Assembly: GCA_025084515.1 (NCBI GenBank)
Contig: JAJAGP010000434.1
Span: forward strand, 248,001-312,000
DNA: 64,000 nucleotides
Origin: Ancistrus triradiatus
Lineage: Eukaryota > Chordata > Actinopteri > Siluriformes > Loricariidae
Reading direction: 5' to 3'
The stretch's first letter is position 1; every line of letters begins with the position of its first letter. Position numbers and translations under genes: made by a program. This document shows, one piece after another, positions 53,614-64,000 of the stretch. Below the pieces are notes generated by a model. That model had not been told where the DNA came from. It saw only the letters and a list, made by a program, of their open reading frames with translations, and did no database searches.

Positions 53614-55149
53614 CAGTCATGGCCGACAGTGTTGGTACCCCTGAAATTTTTTCAGAAAATGAAGTATTCCTCCAAGAAAATGATTGCAATTACACGTTTT
53701 ATTATACACATGTTTATTTCCTTTATGTGGATTGGAAGAACAGAACAAAACAGAGCAAAGAAGCCAAAATTGATATAATTTCACACAAAACTCAAAAAAA
53801 TGGGCCGGACAGAATTATTGGTACCATCAATTTAACATTTGGTTGCACACCCTTTGGAAAAAATGGCTGAAATCAGTCGCTTGCTATAATCAACAGCAAG
53901 CTTCTTATACCTCTCAGCTGGAATTTTGGACCACTCTTCTTTTGCAAACTTCTCCAGGTCTCTATATTTGAAGGGTGCCTTCTCCCAACAGTAATTTTTA
54001 AGATCTCTCCAGAGGTGTTCAATGGGATTTAGATCTGGACTCATTGCTGGCTACTCCAGAACTCTCCAGTGCTTTGTTTCCATCTGGGTGTGTTTTGAAG
54101 TATGTTTGGGGTCATTGTCCTGCTGGAAGACCCATGACTTAAGACACAAACCCAGATTTCTGACAGTTGGCCCTACATTGCGACCCAAAATCGTTTGGTA
54201 ATCTTCAGATTTCATGATGCTTTGCACAGAGTCATGGCACCCAGTGCCAGAGGCAGCAAAACAACTCCAAAACAAACTTCTCCACATTGACTATAGGTAC
54301 TATATTCTTTTCTTTGTAGGCAGGACAAAGAGAACAGTGGAATGATGTGCTTTACCAAAAAGCCCCATCTTGGTCTCATCTGTCTACAAGACATTTTCCA
54401 AGAAGGATTTTGGCTTACACATGTACATTTTGGCAAACTGCAGTCTAGCTTTTTTATGTCTCTGTGTCAGCAGTGGGGTCCTCCTGGGTCTCCTGCCATA
54501 GTGGTTTCTTTCATTCAAATGTCGACGGATAGTTCACACTGACACTGATGCACCCTGAGCCTGCAGGACAGCTTGAATTTATTTGGAACTTGAATGGGGC
54601 TGCTTATCCACCATCCAGACTATCCTAACCTTTCATCAATTTTTCACTTAGATTAGCCCTGGATGGTGCCATTTGCACCGTGGACAAATGAACATCAAGA
54701 TCCATAGGGATGGATTTGTACCCTTGAGATTGTTGATATTTTGCCTCAGTTAAGGTTCTCAAGTCCTCAGACAGTTCTCTTTTCCACTTTCTGTTCTCCA
54801 TGCTTAGTTTGGCACACACAGACACACAATGCAAAGACTGAGTCAACTCCTCTCCTTTTTATCTGGTTTCAGGTGCGATTTTTATATTGCCCACACTTGT
54901 TACTTGTCACAGGTGAGCTTAAACGAGCGTCACATGCTTGAAACAGAGTTATTTATCCACAACTTTGACAAGGTGCCAATCATTTTTGGAGTTTTGTGTG
55001 AAATTATGTCAAATTTGTCTTTTCTTTTCTCTGCTTTTTTGTGTTGTTCCAATAGACACAAAGGAAATGAACATGTGTATTAAAAAACATGTGTAATTGC
55101 AATAATTCTTGAAAAATTTCAGGGGTGCCAACACTTTCGGCCATGATTG
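53614..55149 (-). mobile_element. Tc1-D element, complete to both ends
   Basis: A 1,536-bp element between TA dinucleotides (53612-53613, 55150-55151). It starts CAGTCATGGCCGACAGTGTT and ends AACACTTTCGGCCATGATTG, inverse with small differences. Inner repeats 'GAAAATGATTGCAATTACAC' and 'GTGTAATTGCAATAATTCTT' match as well. The transposase reads on the minus strand. Confidence 0.92.
53832..54801 (-). pseudogene. Tc1-D transposase pseudogene
   Basis: The likely start is the ATG at 54799-54801 ('MENRKWKRELSEDLRTLTEA'). The C-terminus is well kept at 53832-54044: 'SPDLNPIEHLWRDLKNYCW' with the catalytic Glu, ending 'SKGCATKC'. The second Asp motif 'QQDNDPKHT' is at about 54095-54125. The frame is broken near the first Asp block (about 54365, 'GATGAGACCAAGATGGG' on minus) and by a stop just before the 'SPDLNPIE' motif. 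The enzyme cannot be made. Confidence 0.88.
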
Positions 55150-55151
55150 TA

Positions 55152-55370
55152 TATAATATGTAGTATATAAGTACGTATATTTAATACCGTGTTCAGACAA
55201 CATCCAAATTGCATCATGCGCTTGCATTTCTCAGAACGTATCGAGGATGTTAATAGATACCTGTATTTCTTATGAGAAAATTCCTGTCATGTTCTGGTGC
55301 ATTCCACTCACCCTAACTACATTCAGTGACATCAGAACACTACTGCTGGCTGAAATTATAAAATCGCCAC
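55152..55370. other. Short spacer between Tc1-D and Tc1-G
   Basis: No feature recognised apart from the 'GTTCAGACAACATCC' echo noted for 53088. Confidence 0.35.
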
Positions 55371-56830
55371 ACCTGGAGGATGTTCACCCATGTATTTACT
55401 TTGTAACAAATGAACCAATCACAGACATGACACCAAACATTTTGTTTACTAGCTGAACAGCAGTGGTGGGCTAATATTGCAACTACACACTGGGAATTGA
55501 GAGATGTGAGCGCCATACTATGGTGAGAGAAATTTAGACCTACCATGGCTGCACCCTGCTGCTGAACATTAAAGGATGCTACAGGATAGGGAGGAAGTCA
55601 TAAATAAGACCAATAATGGTGAAATTGTAACGCTACAAGCAGAAGGAATTCAAGAGCAATGAGGAGGAACTAAATTGGAGTATATGTCATGAATGACTGC
55701 TACCCCAAATAAATGACAGAATAAAGATGCTTTCCATTAATGAAGAGGCACAGAGAAGAACTATGATGTGATCATATCATCAAGAAAACATGGCACCCAA
55801 CAAGACAGCTGTCAGTTGAAACATTGGAAAGGATTATAAGATGTGGCAGAATTTGTTGGTTGTTGCCCGTCAGCTGTGTCTGGAATTTGGAGGAAGTATA
55901 AACAGCATAGAGCGGTTATGAAATGAAAACAATTCAGGTAGGCTAAAAACAAATGGGGGAAATGAGTCAATATTTTTGACAGAACCGTAGTGAATCATCT
56001 AATGAAATGGAATTTGCATATAGAAAAGGCGAACGAAAACCAGCACTAACATCTAAACAGAAGTCAACAACAGGTTACAGTGGGCTAAAGATGATTGTAT
56101 GAAAGTGGTATTCGGTGAAGAATTGGCTAAGGAGATGATGGCTAAGGAGATGATGCTGGAACGTTTGATTGGTGCCATTCTAATAAAACGTAAAGGTGAC
56201 TGCCAGAAAGATTTCCGCAATAATCTACGATATAGGGTTTCGTGTCAGGTAACGGCCAGGGGAGTTACTGGTAGTCCGTACCTCAACAGTCAATGCACAG
56301 GTGTACGTTGACATTTTGGACGCTTCTCATTCCATCACTAGAAATAGGTTTGGTGATGAAGCTATTTTTCAGGATGATAACGCATCATGGCAATATGGCA
56401 TATCAGCTGAATGACATGGCCAGCAAACAGTCTGGATCTCAAGCAGCCAACTGAAATAATTTATGGTGGAAATTAAAATGATTGGTCCATGACAAGGCTC
56501 CACCTGCAAAGCTGATCGGTCAGCTTCTACTTTCGAAAGTTGGAATCGGCTTGATGTAGAATATTGTTTTTCAGTAGTCCATACCTAAAATAATTCAGGT
56601 TGTCGAAGCCTGAGGAGGAACAATAAAGTACAATTTTTTTATACCCCCCAGCCTTGAGTACATGTTTTTTTCTCTACATGATCTGGGAAAAATATTGTAG
56701 TGATGAAAATAATTACATTTGAGGTATGTTTCTTAAATCCAGCTATTAAACGTAACTTGTTCGGTTTCATATCTGTGATTTGTTTATTTGCTATGAAGTA
56801 AGAAACCTGGGTGATCACTAAGTGTGATCC
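55371..56830 (+). mobile_element. Tc1-G: ancient Tc1/mariner-like element with long TIRs
   Basis: Left repeat 55378-55457 and right repeat 56737-56820 are inverted relatives. Left: 'TTCACCCATGTATTTACTTT', 'AATCACAGACATGACACC'. Right, minus strand: 'ATCACCCAGGTTTCTTACTT', 'AATCACAGATATGAAACC'; both then read 'TAGCTG'. The span of about 1.45 kb and the coding remnant between them fit a Tc1/mariner element. Exact ends cannot be set because of decay. Confidence 0.6.
55787..56560 (+). pseudogene. Tc1-G transposase relic
   Basis: Broken plus-strand pieces keep the Tc1 order. 'ACATGGCACCCAACAAGACA' (about 55788) looks like the start; an 'AVSGIWRKYK'-type stretch ('CTGTGTCTGGAATTTGGAGG') follows. 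Near 56372 'TTTTTCAGGATGATAACGCA' reads F-Q-D-D-N-A, the second-Asp motif. 'TGGCCAGCAAACAGTCTGGA' then 'TCTCAAGCAGCCAACTGAAA' near 56418 mirrors the 'WPANSPDLNPIE' motif at nucleotide level. Many stops. Confidence 0.55.
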
Positions 56831-59566
56831 ATCATTTTTGCAAGCGTAGGAATATTGTAGTGCCACAGACTTTCTGATTAGCCATCTTGCCTGATATCTG
56901 TGTATTTATTTTTACATTGCTTGTCTACCTTGTTCAGTCTTCATGTGTCTTCTCGTGTGTACTACTACTTTTGCACTTCTGTCCTTGAGTCCTCACATTA
57001 CGACGTAACAAATGTGGGAAGAGGCATGGAGTCAAATTTCTCAAATTAAGCCTTTAGATTGTTGCTTGTTACTCTAGGAGCTAGAGGTTCTTATAATTGG
57101 TTAGGACATTAAAATACCCAATAGGTCGTAGTAGAAATTTGGATAGCATGGATTCAGATAATGAGGTGCGGCTTGAAAAAGTGCAACTCTATAGTGTGAG
57201 GTAATGGTCCCAGAAAGAAACAGATGCTTCACTGGAAGTTTCAACAAACTAAATAGCTACAGTTAATTGGTGCAAAAAATAACCAGGGTTAGCCACCTTT
57301 TTGTCAGTTTTTGTGTTGTTATTATTATTTCCTTCAGATGTGTATAGACACTGAGGAATTAAATTTAAATGGAAATCCTCCAAACATCATCATAACCCTC
57401 GAGTAACCCTCCAAATGTTTTACATTGTGCATACACTCCAATGTTATGACTTCAGTGTTACCACTGTATGGCAAGAGGCCAGATATGGTCTGTCTGTGTG
57501 TGGTCCCAATGCACCAACTGTAACAACACTTACTGATTTGGACACGGGCCATCAGAGCAGGTGTTTTCTAATGGACACAACTCCTACAGCTGAGGCTACA
57601 GTGTTTCCTGAGCTCTTAATGGGAATCACTTTCAACAGCTTTGATTTATATTTGATAAGTCATACTGAGGGAGCTGGTGCAACAGAGGCGCGTATGCAAT
57701 CCGGAAACTCTGTAAATGTTACGCTTTAAAGCACTTTTCTTTCATATCAAGTAGGGCTGGGTGATGGGACCATGTAATTTGTGAAGCTGTCAAGCATGTC
57801 TGACATTATTGGGTCTAAAAGTGAACAGGGAGTGCTTTTTTGGGAAGGAAAATCAGACCGAGATGAAAAAAGGATTATAATAAACATCTTATCAGTAGGC
57901 AACACATTTATGTGATTGGTGTGTTCTACAAATATTCAGTGTAAGAAACAACTCATTTTGTTTTAGCATGGTACCAAACATATCTTACCAGAACAGTTGG
58001 AGAAAAATACTAGGTAGAAATCCACAACCTGAATGGTTATAATACATGGGTAACATTAAACTATATCTTTATGTTTTCCATCTTAGGAGAATCCACTGTA
58101 AGTGCATTGATAACACAGCACTGCTTCAGCCTTCAGAGAGCAAAACACAACCATCCTACCATTTGTGACCCACTGATTATGTATATTTGTTTTAACTTTT
58201 TTGCTCCTTCAGTGTTTTGTGCTTATAAAGATATCAACCAGCACTGGTGTCGAGCCATTTAGGGACAGGGCTACCATATTCCCAACACTGAGTTCAAGTT
58301 TAATTACTGGAAGGGAGTGAATACCTTACAGCGCACTAAAAATTGGCCCTAATTTGGTAACTTGAGTTCAAGATTGGCACAGCACAGTTTCTGCTTTTTT
58401 CAGTGTTTCTCATTATTTCAAGCAGGGTCCTTCAAATATAAAAAAAACCCAAACTGAAAACGAGAGGATTGTTCTAGTGGCAGACTTTGACTCTCACCTG
58501 CTAATAGTTAATTCCGCTTATCGAATTCTCTTCTCGCCTCCCTGTAAATATGATGGGAAATGACGGCAGGCTTCAGCACAGTTGAGAGAAGCACTCGTGT
58601 GAATGACTGCACCATGAAAGCTGCGAGATATAAAATCCATATTACAGACACGCGTCTTGATTTGCTGTCCTCAGCTTGCTGTGATCTAGCTGAGATTAAC
58701 CGTTCAGTTAATGCACATAAACCAAATCCAGCCTGTGTGTGGAATTCTAAAATGTACGTGCTTATGACAAAGCTGCTTTATATCCGACGTCCACTGTCAC
58801 TGTAAGCAGGAGCAATATGACTAGAATTACATGAAAGGCCTACAAGACATGACATTGAGTGAGGATGTTGGCTTGTTTCTTTCCAGGTGCACTTTAGCAT
58901 CGACATTTTAGTCTAGTAATTTTGCTCCATACTATATAACTAAGTCCTTTATGGCCTAAGTACAAGGATCTTACTTTTAGCAGAGAATGAAAGGTCATTG
59001 TTTAAGGTTAAGCATTAAACCCAGGTTGTCCAAATTTTCATATTGATCTTAGTACTCGGCTGCATTGTGTTCTACTTTATGCACTGTGTCTGTACACTTT
59101 CCATATTTATTAGTTGTGACACTATCAGGACAAGTCAACATATCCTAATGGCAGCCACACAGATATAGCCTTGATATGTCTCTAACCAAATTATCCATCA
59201 GGCTTCAGTAGCAGGAGAGATATGAGCTGTAGCTAATGTCTTTTCTTCTAGTACTTACATTTATAAGCTCCGAAATGTTTTTTAAAATTTTATTTTAGCC
59301 TTTACTCGTAGAGGAAGCAGCTGGGACCGCGGAAGATGTGCATGCTTGTGTTCAAATGCACACACGTTGGTACACGTGGTTGAGAGACCTTCTTCGTTAA
59401 AGAGGCAAGGTCATGCCTATTCCAGAGAAGTCTGTCACTGGGTCTCATGTCTGCCTGGTTAGGCTCCAGACCCTTCCGCACAACTTTGACCCAGGATAAG
59501 GATCCTCTGTTACCTGTAACTGAAACAATGCATCTCTGCTTGGAGCAGCCTCAGTCATGCATACTG
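56831..59566. other. Intron sequence, one possible hAT end
   Basis: At 57753 'TAGGGCTGGGTGATGGGACC' looks like a hAT terminus without a partner. A 104-codon plus frame (57415-57729) lacks acceptor, donor and recognisable domain. Nothing else recognised in 2.7 kb. Confidence 0.35.
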
Positions 59567-59862
59567 TACAGTGGTCCTTTAGAATTGTCTATAGTTCTGC
59601 ATAAATATGAGTTAAAACATCATCAAATTTTCACACAAGTCCTAAAAGTAGATAAAGAGAACCCAGTTAAACTAATGAGACAAAAATATTATACTTATTT
59701 ATTGAGCAAAAGTATGTGAACCTCTAAGATTAGCAGTCAATTTGAAGGTGAAATTAGAGTCAGGTGTTTTCAGTCAATGGGATGACAAACAGATCCTGTT
59801 TTATTTAAAGAACAGGGATCTATCAAAGTCTGCTCTTCACAACATGTTTGTGGAAGTGTATC

Positions 59863-60720
59863 ATGGCACGAACAAATGAGATTTCTGAAGACCTCAAAAA
59901 AAGAGTTGTTGATGCTCATCAGGCTGGAAAAGGTTACAAAACCATCTCTAAAGAGTTTGGACTCCACCAATCCACAGTCAGACAGATTGTGTACAAATGG
60001 AGGAAATTCAATACCATTGTTACCCTCGACCAACAAAGATCACTCCAAGAGCAAGGTGTGTAATAGTTGGCGAGGTCACAAAGGACCCCAGGGTTAATTC
60101 TTAGAAGCTGAAGGCCTCTCTCATATTGGTTAGTGCTAATGTTCATGAGTCCACCATCAGAAGAACACTGAACAACAATGGTGTGCATGGCAGGGTTGCA
60201 AGGAGAAAGCCACTGCTCTACAAAAAGAACATTGCTGCTCGTCTGCAGTTTGCTAAAGATCACGTGGACAAGCCAGAAGGCTATTGGAAGAATGTTTTGT
60301 GGCCGGATGAGACCAAAATAGAACTTTTTGGTTTAAAAGAAAAGTGTTATGTTTGGAGAAAGGAAAACACTGCATTCCAGCATAAGAACCTTATCCCATC
60401 TGTGAAACATGGTGGTGGTAGTATCATGGTTTGGGCCTGTTTTGCTGCATCTGGGCAGGACGGCTTGCCATCATTGATGGAACAATGAATTCTGAATGAT
60501 ATCAGAGAATTCTAAAGGAAAATGTCAGGACATCTGTCCATGGCATCTGGGCAGGACGGCTTGCCATCATTGATGGAACAATGAATTCTGAATGATATCA
60601 GAGAATTCTAAAGGAAAATGTCAGGACATCTGTCCATGAACTGAATCTCAAGAGAAGGTGGGTCATGCAGCAAGACAACGACCCTAAACACACAAGCCGT
60701 TCTACCAAAGAATGGTTACA
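59863..60720 (+). pseudogene. Tc1-A transposase pseudogene, best of its family here
   Basis: ATG at 59863 opens 'MARTNEISEDLKKRVVDAHQ' and the first 65 codons keep the paired-like DNA-binding domain ('GLHQSTVRQIVYKWRKF') before a stop at 60061. A second open stretch, 60126-60488, includes 'KPEGYWKNVLWPDETKIELF' with the first catalytic Asp at about 60308 and 'KHGGGSIMVWACFAASG'. 'QQDNDPKHT' (second Asp) follows at about 60668 after the tandem duplication. The glutamate region has been deleted: 'AAAGAATGGTTACA' runs straight into the terminal repeat. Inactive. Confidence 0.88.
60448..60638. repeat. 96-bp tandem duplication inside Tc1-A
   Basis: The unit beginning CATCTGGGCAGGACGGCTTG occurs at 60448-60543 and again at 60544-60638 without visible differences. 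The other Tc1-A copies have one unit. Perfect identity implies a recent event after insertion. Confidence 0.95.
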
Positions 60721-60895
60721 GAACTCACTAATATGTAATATTGGATAATTTTCCAAAAATAAATTAATGACCAAGTATAATATTTTTGTATCATTTGTTT
60801 AACTGGGTTCTCTTTAGGGTAAATCTACTTTAGGACTTCCACAAATCATATTTATGCAGAAATATAGGGTTCACAAACTTTCAAGCACCCCTCTA

Positions 60896-61284
60896 CATAC
60901 TATGACATTTAGTCCTGCTACAAAAATTGAGGAAAAAAGTGAGAGATTTTAAGATCCATTTTTACTCCTGTTTCAAAGATCCAGTCTCATACTTAATGAA
61001 TGCAGTATATTTTATTCACACTTGTTTACACTGGAATACTGTCGTGGTATTGGAATAAACATACAATGTGAGAGTCAAAGAAAGTTTTTGGGGTTCCTTC
61101 ATTCGTTTTTGAAAAATATTCAAGAATATTTTTGGTCAGAGTAGCAAGCTCATAGTTATTATGGTATGATAATGACCATCTTCCTCGGAGAAAAGATTGT
61201 ACGCTCCTGACCTACACCGTATGATGGTATGTTTTCAGCTGGAAACTCCATCTGTGGTTGAATGCTTGTCATTTTAGATTTAGA
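60896..61284. other. Intron sequence without recognised features
   Basis: No exon or repeat recognised. Confidence 0.4.
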
Positions 61285-61475
61285 CTAGCATTTGGAGCAA
61301 GCACCCTTATCCGGAGTGTCTTACTGAAGTGCTTTGTATCCTCCATTGTAGATAGATCAGTGACTTACGATTGGTGCAATCCAAGCAGCTGATGGTAAGG
61401 GCCTTGCTACATCTTGCACCCTCAAACTAATGGTCAGTAGTTGTGTATCCAAACCACTGCGCTACCACTGACCCA
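61285..61475 (-). mobile_element. Old SINE-like element
   Basis: Plus-strand 'GCACCCTTATCCGGAGTGTC', 'GTGACTTACGATTGGTGCAA' and 'CCACTGCGCTACCACTGACC' are the reverse of a SINE tail and tRNA-like head ('GGTAGCGCAGTGGTTTGG'). It is more diverged than SINE-1 and contains an internal extra 40 bases. Confidence 0.55.
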
Positions 61476-62761
61476 TAGATGTTCTTATAATTTATGGATT
61501 ACTACACACTATTGTGATTTGGGTTATGACTTTGAGCCTGGAGAGGTCAGATGTATTCTCTGTTAGTTATCATAAAGAAGATAGCCATCTCTTTGTGGCA
61601 AGCTGTAGTTGGTAGAGATGATATGGCTCTTACAAAGTTTCACATTTGGATTAATGTGAATGGATTTAGTTGTAGACTTTCAGAAGTTAACATTTGTAGT
61701 CCGTGTGCCCATTTCCTTGCAGTGGGATTTGAGTGATCCCAGGGATTTCTCTAGCCGGGTTCATTCACAGCTCTTCTTCATCTGTATGCCCTGTCTCTTC
61801 TTGGGTAACCATGGTGATGGACTTGGTGTGTGGTGGAGAGTTCTGACTGAATGGCCATTAAGACTCCATTCTCCAGTAATTAATGCCTCTGCACAAGACG
61901 GGGTTTAGGGAATGCATTTACCAACCTGGTGTTTCCAAAGAGCCCTGTCATTTCATCTGCATACTCTCTTCAAGTGTTACGAAATATTTCATGTTTGCTG
62001 TCTGTATGCTGGTGTTCCACAAGTTAGACGAGCAAATCCCCCCCCAGCAGTTTATTTCACCTACAGTGAGGTTCGACACTGAGGTTTGAATTATAGTCTG
62101 TAGAATGTGCTATTTATTGGTGAAGATAAACTCCAGAGATTATACACCTGTAGTGTGCTACAGCCTTGCATCATATTTACATTCATAATCTCAAGAATGA
62201 ATTGCCAGTTTGGCTATTTTTGCAACATTGTCCCTTGTGGCTGTATAGGTAAATGTCGATGATGTCATCTGGCATTTGAGCTGAACTATTATACATATTT
62301 TAAGTGCAATCAAGCTAATTTTCTTACTTAATATACACTGTGGCACTGGTGAACGTAAAAGTCTGCTAATTTTAGGTGCATACAGTAGTTTTATATTGAT
62401 AACTTATTTTTCTTTTTGTAGTTTGTCTACTGTTTACTTCATCAGAAGTGCTTGATCGGCTGAAGACTAATGCTGGAGCTTTCATGGTTTTGTAGCTGTA
62501 GAAGGCTTTCAGATATCCAGTCTCATCTTCCAACACCGTCTCAGAAAGCTTCTGTTAAATGAGAGGCTGTCACAAACCACTTACTGTGTACTAATTACTA
62601 AGTCAAAAATAATCACAGTGCTAGTGATGGATTATGTGTTTGGATCTCACAACAAATGCATGCATTACCAAGTTTGAGACCAGTATACATACAGGCTCGT
62701 CACTGCAGAGGTGGTCGGCAAGTTTGTTTGCTTCTGTTGACTTCAAGCTGCCTCAGCCTCA
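61476..62761. other. Intron sequence without recognised features
   Basis: No exon or repeat recognised. Confidence 0.4.
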
Positions 62762-62763
62762 CC

Positions 62764-62984
62764 TAGGGCTGGGCAATATGACTCATTTAGATGGTAAATT
62801 ATTAAAACGTGACCAGAATCTGCTTTAACGGAGATCGTGAGAAGTTGTGCTGAACGTATTTTATTACTTGCGCTGACATGGCATCCCAACGGGTTTCAAC
62901 AATTAGACACTATTCACTAATCCAGCTCACATTAGACAGGCACACCAAAACAAACAATAGTAGAGCGAAGCAACATGGGATATT
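62764..62984 (+). mobile_element. Truncated hAT-like left end
   Basis: 'TAGGGCTGGGCAATATGACT' is a typical hAT terminus, close to the hAT-1 end TAGTGCTGGGCGGTAT. No right end is found before the Tc1-A fragment at 62985. Confidence 0.4.
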
Positions 62985-63130
62985 TTCCTCAGTAAATAAA
63001 TAACCTTGTGTAATATTTTCTCACTCGCTTCATTGGGTCCTTCAGCTACTTTTATGATTTGTGTTAAAAAAAAAAAGTATGCTTAAATAGAGAACATTTT
63101 AAAGGGTTCACAAACTTCCAAGCATTGCTG
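62985..63130 (-). mobile_element. Solo Tc1-A terminal repeat, decayed
   Basis: 'TTTCCTCAGTAAATAAATAA', 'CATTGGGTCCTTCAGCTACT' and 'AAGGGTTCACAAACTTCCAA' followed by 'GCATTGCTG' and TA at 63131 follow the right terminal repeat of Tc1-A. An A11 run interrupts it. Confidence 0.7.
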
Positions 63131-63132
63131 TA

Positions 63133-64000
63133 GTCCTGTTTGGATGATACAGGTTTCTTGTAGGTATGATATTTACATGAAAGGAATGTGGACCTGCATT
63201 TGAACTTGGTATAATATATTGCTTCTAAATTCCCTTATTTTAATACATTTTGTAATATCTGTATTTGGGCTGTCATGTGCATGCCTGCCTTGTTGGTACT
63301 AGACGTGCACCATGAAGCACGGGTTGCAGCATGCACCGTGCTGCTGGATTTCTGTAATTATACTGTCCTACAGGAATAGAATACAATGCAGTAGTTTACT
63401 TTTAGATTACTTCTGAGCTACTGTGGGTTAGGGCCCGCTTGCCTGTTGAAATGCAAATATGAGCTGGCCTTTTCTCTGAATTCGCTCCATTTATAGCATG
63501 TGATATGACATGCATTTGGGAGAAGTATGAATTTGGAGATTTTAAAACACAGAGCGTACCTGTTGAATGTCTGAGGTTTCTGGAAGTGTCAGCACTGACA
63601 CACTGAGTGCTTGAGATCGTTGACGTGGACAACTGTGTACAAACGAATGTAAAAGATCTGGTGGATCTCTGGTCTCATCGTGCGGAGCCTTCTATTTATT
63701 GACACCAATGGTGCTTAAATTATCATTCATGCATCATTTAAGCTCTTCTGTCCCTTATTTGCTCCTCCTCTGATTACACATAGCATTCATTTATTATAAG
63801 GACACAAGGGACTGGTGCTCTCATTTTAAGTTTCGGTTATCTTGTCTGGCATCTCTACATTTGCTGTGTTTATTGTTGAAATGAAATCTGTGTGAAGTTA
63901 AACAACATTATCTTTAATACCTGCAGTCCTTGTGTGCAAACAGAATAATTTTCAGTCCTCCCTGTAAAACCTTGATGTTCTTTCTAAGCCTTTTTGATGC
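63133..64000. other. Intron sequence without recognised features
   Basis: No exon or repeat recognised up to the window end. Confidence 0.4.

Larger units (their letters stand above)
59569..60893 (+). mobile_element. Tc1-A element, complete to both ends
   Basis: A 1,325-bp element between TA dinucleotides (59567-59568, 60894-60895). The left end CAGTGGTCCTTTAGAATTGT lacks part of the usual terminal motif; the right end reads 'ACAAACTTTCAAGCACCCCT'. Same orientation as the copy at 11053. It contains a tandem duplication (60448-60638) and a 3' deletion at about 60720. Confidence 0.9.

Noticed and set aside
57415..57729. 104-codon plus-strand frame as a possible exon
   Set aside because: No acceptor/donor pair or recognisable domain; composition is ordinary for intron sequence.

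Overview
The window reads as vertebrate nuclear DNA, most likely from a teleost fish. It is AT-rich and gene-poor, holds one split coding exon with a consensus splice donor, and is packed with Tc1/mariner, pogo, hAT and tRNA-derived SINE families typical of fish. The mix of Tc1 families and the 'GGCCTAGTGGTTAAGG' SINE suggests an otophysan such as a catfish; that is inference from memory of repeat types, not a search. There are no bacterial genes, no CRISPR array and no rRNA.

Layout. (1) 1-28.6 kb looks intergenic: Tc1-like copies at 1, 6.95, 10.1, 11.05 and 13.4 kb; a decayed Ty3/gypsy-type gag remnant at 5.5-6.5 kb split by a SINE; a GC-rich tandem array at 18.9-21.4 kb lying between inverted ends of a Tc1-like family; a nested hAT inside a Tc1-like shell at 24.2-25.5 kb; and a TA-flanked mariner-type element at 26.8-27.6 kb. 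(2) 28.6-29.3 kb is the 5' end of the only convincing cellular gene: a (CA)39 tract, a CpG-bearing leader, an ATG in good context at 29225, a 25-residue signal peptide and a phase-1 splice donor at 29307. I could not identify the protein. (3) 29.3-64 kb is probably its first intron, at least 34.7 kb if the next exon lies beyond the window. It contains a pogo-like element with a readable helix-turn-helix, two inverted hAT copies (37.6 and 45.3 kb, one with perfect 8-bp target duplications), the best-preserved Tc1 transposase (38.6-40.1 kb), nested Tc1 copies at 40.3-42.4 and 44.8-46.6 kb, further Tc1 copies at 53.6, 55.4 and 59.6 kb, and many SINEs.

Nothing here forms a cooperating gene system. 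The main value is the record of nested insertions, the unclassified tandem array at 19-21 kb with codon-multiple minisatellites open on both strands, and the unidentified signal-peptide exon. Family labels (Tc1-A to Tc1-H, hAT-1, SINE-1, SINE-2) are local names for this window. Comparisons with intact family members are from memory and from copies within the window; no database was searched.
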